From NCBI RefSeq assembly GCF_000834635.1, contig NZ_JXQV01000009.1:62001-126000 (forward strand): a stretch of 64,000 bases of DNA, written 5' to 3'. Under the pieces are notes generated by a model. It was not told where the DNA came from and made no database searches. It saw nothing but the letters and a program-made list of their open reading frames with translations. Source of the stretch: Agrobacterium tumefaciens (GTDB lineage: Bacteria > Pseudomonadota > Alphaproteobacteria > Rhizobiales > Rhizobiaceae). The translations under genes were made by a program, and so were the position numbers. Shown one piece after another: positions 59,617 through 64,000 of this stretch (within the stretch, counting starts at the first letter, position 1; every line of letters starts with the position of its first letter).

Positions 59617-60261
59617 CTAGATGCCCTTGAGATAGGGATTGGTGCGGCGCTCCTCGCCAATGCGACCTCCGGGGCCGTGGCCGCAGATAAAGCCGACGTC
59701 ATCACCCAATGGCAGCACCTTGTCTCGGATCGAGGCGAGCAATTGCTCGTGGTTGCCGCCGGGAAGATCCGTCCGGCCAATCGAGCCGCTGAACAACACA
59801 TCGCCAAGATGGGCGAAAGCCTGCGCACGGTTGTAATAAATGACGTGGCCGGGTGCGTGGCCGGGGCAATGGTAGACCTCAAAGACGTGATCGCCGAAGG
59901 AGACGGTGGCCCCATCCTCCAGCCAGCGATCCGGCAACACATTCTGAAGGCCGGGAATGCCATAGGTCTGCGCCTGCGTTTCTATGCGCTCCAGAAGCGG
60001 CTTGTCATCCTCATGCGGGCCGATGATGGGCAGAGACAGCTTTTCCTTCAGCTCCTTTGCCCCGCCAGCATGATCGAGATGACCATGTGTGAGCCAGATT
60101 TCTTTCAGCGTGATACCGTTTTCGGTCACCGTCTGGATGATGACATCGACATCGCCACCCGGGTCGACAATCACGCCTTCCTTGGTGTCTTCATCGAAAA
60201 GGATCGTGCAATTCTGCTGAAATGGCGTCACGGGAATAATGCCCGCCTGTAGCTTACCCAT
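59617..60261 (-). CDS. MBL-fold metallo-hydrolase (glyoxalase II-like)
   Basis: A 214-residue metallo-beta-lactamase-fold protein with the dinuclear metal motif HxHxDH in 'LTHGHLDHAGGAKEL', a second His in 'VYHCPGHAPGHVIYY', the bridging Asp in 'LFSGSIGRTDLPGG', and a final His in 'FICGHGPGG'. It belongs to the YcbL/GloB-like group that hydrolyses thioesters such as S-lactoylglutathione. Substrate is not settled. Confidence 0.92.
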   Translation of the reverse strand: MGKLQAGIIPVTPFQQNCTILFDEDTKEGVIVDPGGDVDVIIQTVTENGITLKEIWLTHGHLDHAGGAKELKEKLSLPIIGPHEDDKPLLERIETQAQTYGIPGLQNVLPDRWLEDGATVSFGDHVFEVYHCPGHAPGHVIYYNRAQAFAHLGDVLFSGSIGRTDLPGGNHEQLLASIRDKVLPLGDDVGFICGHGPGGRIGEERRTNPYLKGI

Positions 60262-60449
60262 GGTCTCTCCTTCTCAAAAAACAGCATCTCTATAGACTGC
60301 TCATCACGGTTAAACAACAAAGCGGCGGCGTTTGCGAAGCCTGTGCAATATCCAATCGGTATGAGCAGATTGTATTTTAGCGATCATGAAATTCGGAACA
60401 GACCTGATGTTCGCGCGTTCTTGCCCCGACCTTCAAAGGAGTGAGACCA

Positions 60450-61049
60450 ATGAACAAGATGCTCAAGACTATGATTGCCGGTGGCGCTTTTGCGTTGCTC
60501 GCCGGATATGCCAATGCAGCAATGGTTGCCACGACAGCGTCCGATCTTTCCGTGCGGTCCGGTCCTGGTGAGGACTACCCGGAAGTCGGTCTGGCGACAC
60601 GCGGCAGCGATGCTGTGCTTGATGGCTGCATCGACGGCAGCGCTTGGTGCCGCGTCGAGGTGAACGGCCTGCGTGGTTGGGCGAATGCCGATTATCTCAA
60701 CGTGATGTATGAAGGCGCGCCGGTTGTTCTTCGTGAGCGCCGCAGCGACATCAACGTGCCTGTGGTGACCTATGAGAAGACATCCAATGTTCAGGCAGAG
60801 CCGAACCCGGGTGACCCGAACCTCGGCCGCGTTGGCGAAGTAAACCCACCTGAGCAGGTCATGACGTACATTGACCAGCATCCGGGTGAAACGATCACCT
60901 ATGATGGCGACGTCGTTGTTGGCACGACGGTTCCCGCTGGTGCGCAGATGGTGGCTGTTCCTGATTACGAATACAGCTATGTGCGCATCAACGATCGTGC
61001 GGTTCTGGTAGAGCCAAGCACACGTCGTGTTGTTTACGTCTACGAGTAA
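60450..61049 (+). CDS. Secreted SH3b and DUF1236 protein
   Basis: A 199-residue exported protein. The signal peptide ends near 'LLAGYANAAM'. A bacterial SH3 domain follows ('TASDLSVRSGPGEDYPEVGL', 'AWCRVEVNGLRGWANADYLN', about residues 25-85), then a linker and a DUF1236-like C-terminus ('AQMVAVPDYEYSYVRINDRA', 'RRVVYVYE'). AAGGAG lies 8 nt before the ATG. SH3b domains often bind cell-wall or surface polymers; the exact role is unknown. Confidence 0.85.
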   Translation: MNKMLKTMIAGGAFALLAGYANAAMVATTASDLSVRSGPGEDYPEVGLATRGSDAVLDGCIDGSAWCRVEVNGLRGWANADYLNVMYEGAPVVLRERRSDINVPVVTYEKTSNVQAEPNPGDPNLGRVGEVNPPEQVMTYIDQHPGETITYDGDVVVGTTVPAGAQMVAVPDYEYSYVRINDRAVLVEPSTRRVVYVYE

Positions 61050-61272
61050 GCATTCGATTTCAAATTTGAATGACGGGAGAGCGCGGCATGTCCGCGCTCT
61101 TTTGCGTTCACCGGCCTGCTTGCCCATATTGATGTTGATGTCCAGCCGACACCATATTATCGATCGCAACACAAAATGATCACGCCTATCCTCCCGTTCG
61201 CCGCATTTTCGGGTAGTGTCTCGGCATGTGTACCAACCGGCACCCGTGGCCAGCCAGAATGAAGGAATGACA

Positions 61273-61785
61273 GTGCCTGCGCAGTCGCTGAAAAAGACCG
61301 CTTCCAAGCAAGCCCCTGCGCTTCCGCATGTCGATGACGGAAAGATCGACTTCGATACGATCGAAGCGTTTTTCTTTGCCTACCGGGATTTCGTGTCCGA
61401 CCCTGATGTGATCCTATCCAAGCTGGATTATGGCCGGGCGCATCACCGCGTGGTGTATTTTGTTTGCCGCCAGCCGGGCATGACCGTGGCCGACCTGCTG
61501 GACACGTTGCAGATTACCAAGCAAAGCCTTGCCCGCGTGCTGAAACAACTCATCGATGATGGCTATATCCGCCAGATGGCCGGGCCTGAAGATCGCCGCC
61601 AGCGCAGGCTCTATCCGACATTGACCGGTCGTGAGCTGGCGCTGGCACTTAGCGATCCCCAGTCTCGCCGGATCGACCGGGCGCTGGAAGCCATGCAGCC
61701 TGAAGCGCGGGCATGCGTGCGCGAATTTCTGGCGCGCATGCGTGATCCCGCCACCGACAGAGTTTTGAACGCAGTGGAGGAATGA
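61273..61785 (+). CDS. petP: MarR-family regulator PetP
   Basis: About 170 residues: winged-helix core 'VADLLDTLQITKQSLARVLK' and wing 'RQMAGPEDRRQRRLYPTLTG'. It is directly followed (1 bp) by an OmpR-type response regulator, the arrangement of petP-petR known from Rhodobacter. A GTG at 61273 with GAAGGA at 6 nt is preferred; ATG 61267 and an earlier GTG at 61216 are possible. Confidence 0.85.
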   Translation: MPAQSLKKTASKQAPALPHVDDGKIDFDTIEAFFFAYRDFVSDPDVILSKLDYGRAHHRVVYFVCRQPGMTVADLLDTLQITKQSLARVLKQLIDDGYIRQMAGPEDRRQRRLYPTLTGRELALALSDPQSRRIDRALEAMQPEARACVREFLARMRDPATDRVLNAVEE

Positions 61786-61786
61786 C

Positions 61787-62500
61787 ATGGTGAGCAATTC
61801 GCCCCGGCAGCCATTGGCGGATGACGACGCCCCTCACCTGCTGATCGTGGATGACGACTCGCGTATTCGCGCTTTGCTTCAGCGCTTTCTGGGTGACAAG
61901 GGCTACCGAATTACCGCGGCAGCAGATGCCGCCGAAGCACGCCGGAAGATGGAAGGCATACGCTTCGACCTGCTTATCCTCGATGTGATGATGCCCGGCG
62001 AAAACGGATTGTCGCTGACCAAGTCGCTCAACGAAAACAAGTCCGTTCCCGTTATTCTTCTGACGGCCCGTTCGGAAGCTGATGCGCGGATTGCGGGTCT
62101 GGAGGCTGGTGCCGACGACTATCTGGCAAAGCCGTTTGATCCGCGTGAACTGGTGCTGCGCATCAACAACATTCTAAGGCGCAACGCTTCGCCCGACACG
62201 CCAAAGATCGAACAGATCATCTTCGGGCCCTATAATTTCTCCGTGCCCCGCAAGGAATTGCGGCGCGGTGCTGATATCATAAGGCTGACGGACCGCGAGC
62301 AGGACATCATGCTTCTGTTCGCTCTGCGATCCGGCGAAACCATTCCGCGCCACGAGCTTGTGGATGCCGAGGCAGATGTGGGCGAACGCACCATCGACGT
62401 GCAGATCAACCGGCTTCGTCGCAAGATCGAGGATGACCCTGCAAACCCTGTTTACCTGCAGACAGTGCGTGGCATCGGCTATCGTCTGAGTGTCGATTAA
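61787..62500 (+). CDS. petR: OmpR-family response regulator PetR
   Basis: A 237-residue regulator. The receiver domain has the acidic pair in 'LLIVDDDSR', phosphoacceptor Asp in 'LLILDVMMPGENG', and Lys in 'YLAKPFDPREL'. The DNA-binding winged helix ends with 'ERTIDVQINRLRRKIEDDPA'. GGAGG precedes the ATG; the gene is sandwiched between petP and a histidine kinase, so the kinase is its probable partner. Confidence 0.93.
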   Translation: MVSNSPRQPLADDDAPHLLIVDDDSRIRALLQRFLGDKGYRITAAADAAEARRKMEGIRFDLLILDVMMPGENGLSLTKSLNENKSVPVILLTARSEADARIAGLEAGADDYLAKPFDPRELVLRINNILRRNASPDTPKIEQIIFGPYNFSVPRKELRRGADIIRLTDREQDIMLLFALRSGETIPRHELVDAEADVGERTIDVQINRLRRKIEDDPANPVYLQTVRGIGYRLSVD

Positions 62501-62539
62501 AAGCCTGTGCCCTGCGCAGGCGAGTGAGAGTGGGCGAAA

Positions 62540-63919
62540 ATGGCAATCGGCGATTTGATGACCGCAGTTCAAGACAGCGCCCCCATGCGAGCCTGGCGTT
62601 CTTCCGCCCGGTGGCTGCGGCACTGGCTGCCGACAGGCCTCTACACACGCTCGCTTCTCATCATCATTCTGCCCATGGTCCTATTGCAGGTCGTTGTCGC
62701 TGCTGTGTTCATGGAACGCCACTGGCAGCTTGTCACCGAGCGCCTCTCTGCCGCCGTGACCCGCGATATTGCAGCCGTCATCGAATTGCTGGAAACCGAC
62801 CCTGAGGAAGATGACTACCAGCGGGTCATCAACATCGCGCGCGAGAAGCTCGATCTCAGTGTCTATATAGAGCCGAAACAGAAGTTGCCGGAGGCGCGAC
62901 CACAACCTCTGTTCTCCATCCTCGATACCATTCTGGCAGACCAGATTCGCCAGCAGATTGGCAAGCCCTTCTGGCTCGACACTTTCGGCAATGGTGCGCT
63001 GGTGGAAATACGCATCCAGCTTGATGACAAGACCCTGCGCGTCTTCACGCGTCGCAGCCAGGCCTATGCTTCCAACACGCATATCTTCCTCGTCTGGATG
63101 GCGGGTGCTTCGCTCGTTCTGCTTGGAATTTCCATTCTGTTCCTGCGTGGCCAGATCAGACCCATTCTGGCGCTGGCAAAAGCCGCAGAAAGCTTTGGTC
63201 GTGGGCAGAAAATGACAGCCTATTCGCCCAGAGGTGCCGATGAGGTACGCCGCGCGGGCCTTGCCTTCATTTTGATGCGGGAGCGCATCGAACGCCAGAT
63301 GGAACAGCGAACCGCAATGCTGAACGGCGTCAGCCATGACCTTCGCACCATCCTGACGCGCTTCAAGCTTCAGCTGGCGCTGGCGGCTGACAACCCCGAT
63401 CTTGAAGGACTGGACAAGGACGTCGACGATATGCAGTCCATGCTGGAAGCCTATCTGGCCTTCGCACGCGACGACACAGAAGAGACGGTTGGAACGCTGG
63501 AACTTGGCCCCCTGTTCGACAGGTTTGCCAATGATTTCCAGTCCTGCGGAAAGACCTTCAGCTACCAGCTCAATGGCATTCAGGAGCTTTCCGTTCGCCC
63601 CACTGCATTCTCACGCCTGCTCGGAAATCTGGCCGCGAATGCGCACCGCTATGCCACCACGCTTGCCGTCGAAATCCGCAAGGCACCGAAATCGATTAGC
63701 TTCGTCTTCGATGATGATGGCCCGGGTATTCCTGAGCACTCACGGGAGGATGTGTTCAAGCCGTTTCATCGCCTGGATGAAGCACGAAACCTCGACGCCT
63801 CCGGCACCGGGCTTGGCCTGTCCATCGTGCGCGACATCGCCCGAAGCCATGGTGGTGACGTGACGCTGGATGACAGTCCGCAGGGTGGATTGAGGGTGAT
63901 CGTGAAAATCCCGGTCTGA
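62540..63919 (+). CDS. EnvZ-like sensor histidine kinase
   Basis: A 459-residue membrane kinase. TM1 ('SLLIIILPMVLLQVVVAAVF') and TM2 ('FLVWMAGASLVLLGISILFL') flank a periplasmic domain of about 120 residues. HAMP, then the H-box 'NGVSHDLRTILTRFKLQLA', N-box 'NLAANAHRYATTL', 'DDDGPGIPEH' and 'GTGLGLSIVRDIARSHGG' follow. It lies 39 bp after petR and probably phosphorylates it; the signal is unknown. Confidence 0.93.
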   Translation: MAIGDLMTAVQDSAPMRAWRSSARWLRHWLPTGLYTRSLLIIILPMVLLQVVVAAVFMERHWQLVTERLSAAVTRDIAAVIELLETDPEEDDYQRVINIAREKLDLSVYIEPKQKLPEARPQPLFSILDTILADQIRQQIGKPFWLDTFGNGALVEIRIQLDDKTLRVFTRRSQAYASNTHIFLVWMAGASLVLLGISILFLRGQIRPILALAKAAESFGRGQKMTAYSPRGADEVRRAGLAFILMRERIERQMEQRTAMLNGVSHDLRTILTRFKLQLALAADNPDLEGLDKDVDDMQSMLEAYLAFARDDTEETVGTLELGPLFDRFANDFQSCGKTFSYQLNGIQELSVRPTAFSRLLGNLAANAHRYATTLAVEIRKAPKSISFVFDDDGPGIPEHSREDVFKPFHRLDEARNLDASGTGLGLSIVRDIARSHGGDVTLDDSPQGGLRVIVKIPV

Positions 63920-63939
63920 GATCGCGGAGACCGCTTGCC

Positions 63940-63999
63940 TCAGCACATCTTCTCGCCGTTGGGAACGGCACGTTCCACACCTGCCAGCACGATGGCACC
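63940..63999 (-). CDS. Possible C-terminal end of a gene cut by the window
   Basis: On the minus strand a frame enters from the right edge and ends in TGA at 63940, giving about 19 residues ending 'ERAVPNGEKMC'. It would converge on the histidine kinase. Too little is present to name it. Confidence 0.25.
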   Translation of the reverse strand, partial: GAIVLAGVERAVPNGEKMC

Positions 64000-64000
64000 G

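Overview
The window looks like chromosomal DNA of an Agrobacterium or close Rhizobiaceae relative (Alphaproteobacteria). Pointers are the Agp2-type bacteriophytochrome with an HWE kinase and a C-terminal receiver, the LPS-core mannosyltransferase LpcC, the lrp / trxB-lsrB order followed by tandem AbcR-type small RNAs, the yqeY-dnaG-rpoD cluster divergent from carA, the petP-petR pair, and rhizobial-style intergenic palindromes. Most genes share one GC-rich codon style; two stretches (about 41.4-47.6 kb and 52.3-53.2 kb) are visibly more AT-rich and carry sugar-transfer genes.

Layout. 0-7.4 kb: tail of a sugar-type ABC ATPase, a zinc alcohol dehydrogenase, a pentapeptide-repeat protein, metH behind a 20-bp palindrome, and an AGE-family sugar isomerase. 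7.4-12.4 kb: two small Cys-phosphatase-like proteins, a small membrane protein, a divergent SecY-like protein with short cytosolic loops, tRNA-Ile(CAU), a SIMPL protein, a secreted basic protein and YjbQ. 12.8-16.3 kb: the bathyphytochrome-type BphP2 and a TonB-like DUF930 protein. 16.4-23.2 kb: rpoD, dnaG and yqeY on the minus strand, carA on the plus strand. 23.2-37.1 kb: a long hairpin element, a MATE exporter, a chemoreceptor, a DUF2938 protein, a zinc metallopeptidase, a GST, carB, an AHSA1-like protein, the UdgX/radical-SAM DNA-repair pair and greA.

37.2-47.6 kb is a cell-surface polysaccharide locus. LPS-core transferases (lpcC, a GT4 and a GT2 protein) lie beside gmd, a Fcl/ColC-type epimerase-reductase and a ColD-type 3-dehydratase with His188 in place of the PLP lysine. 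GT10 and GT11 'fucosyltransferase' family members, an acyltransferase, a GT25 protein and a further GT-A-like protein follow. Together these read as a GDP-L-colitose (3,6-dideoxy-L-galactose) pathway with candidate colitosyl- or fucosyltransferases.

47.6-52.3 kb holds lrp, trxB, lsrB (vtlR), abcR1 and abcR2, with a LysR-type box just upstream of the abcR2 promoter, then an ArsR-type regulator and an Old Yellow Enzyme. 52.3-64 kb holds an isolated AT-rich GT8 gene, a DUF2188 protein, a Ca2+/H+ antiporter, aspartate aminotransferase, a degenerate EAL protein, a DMT exporter, a cold-shock protein, an MBL-fold hydrolase, an SH3/DUF1236 secreted protein and a petP-petR-histidine kinase operon. I saw no transposase, integrase, CRISPR array or rRNA. 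All family calls were made by reading the protein sequences; no database search was run.
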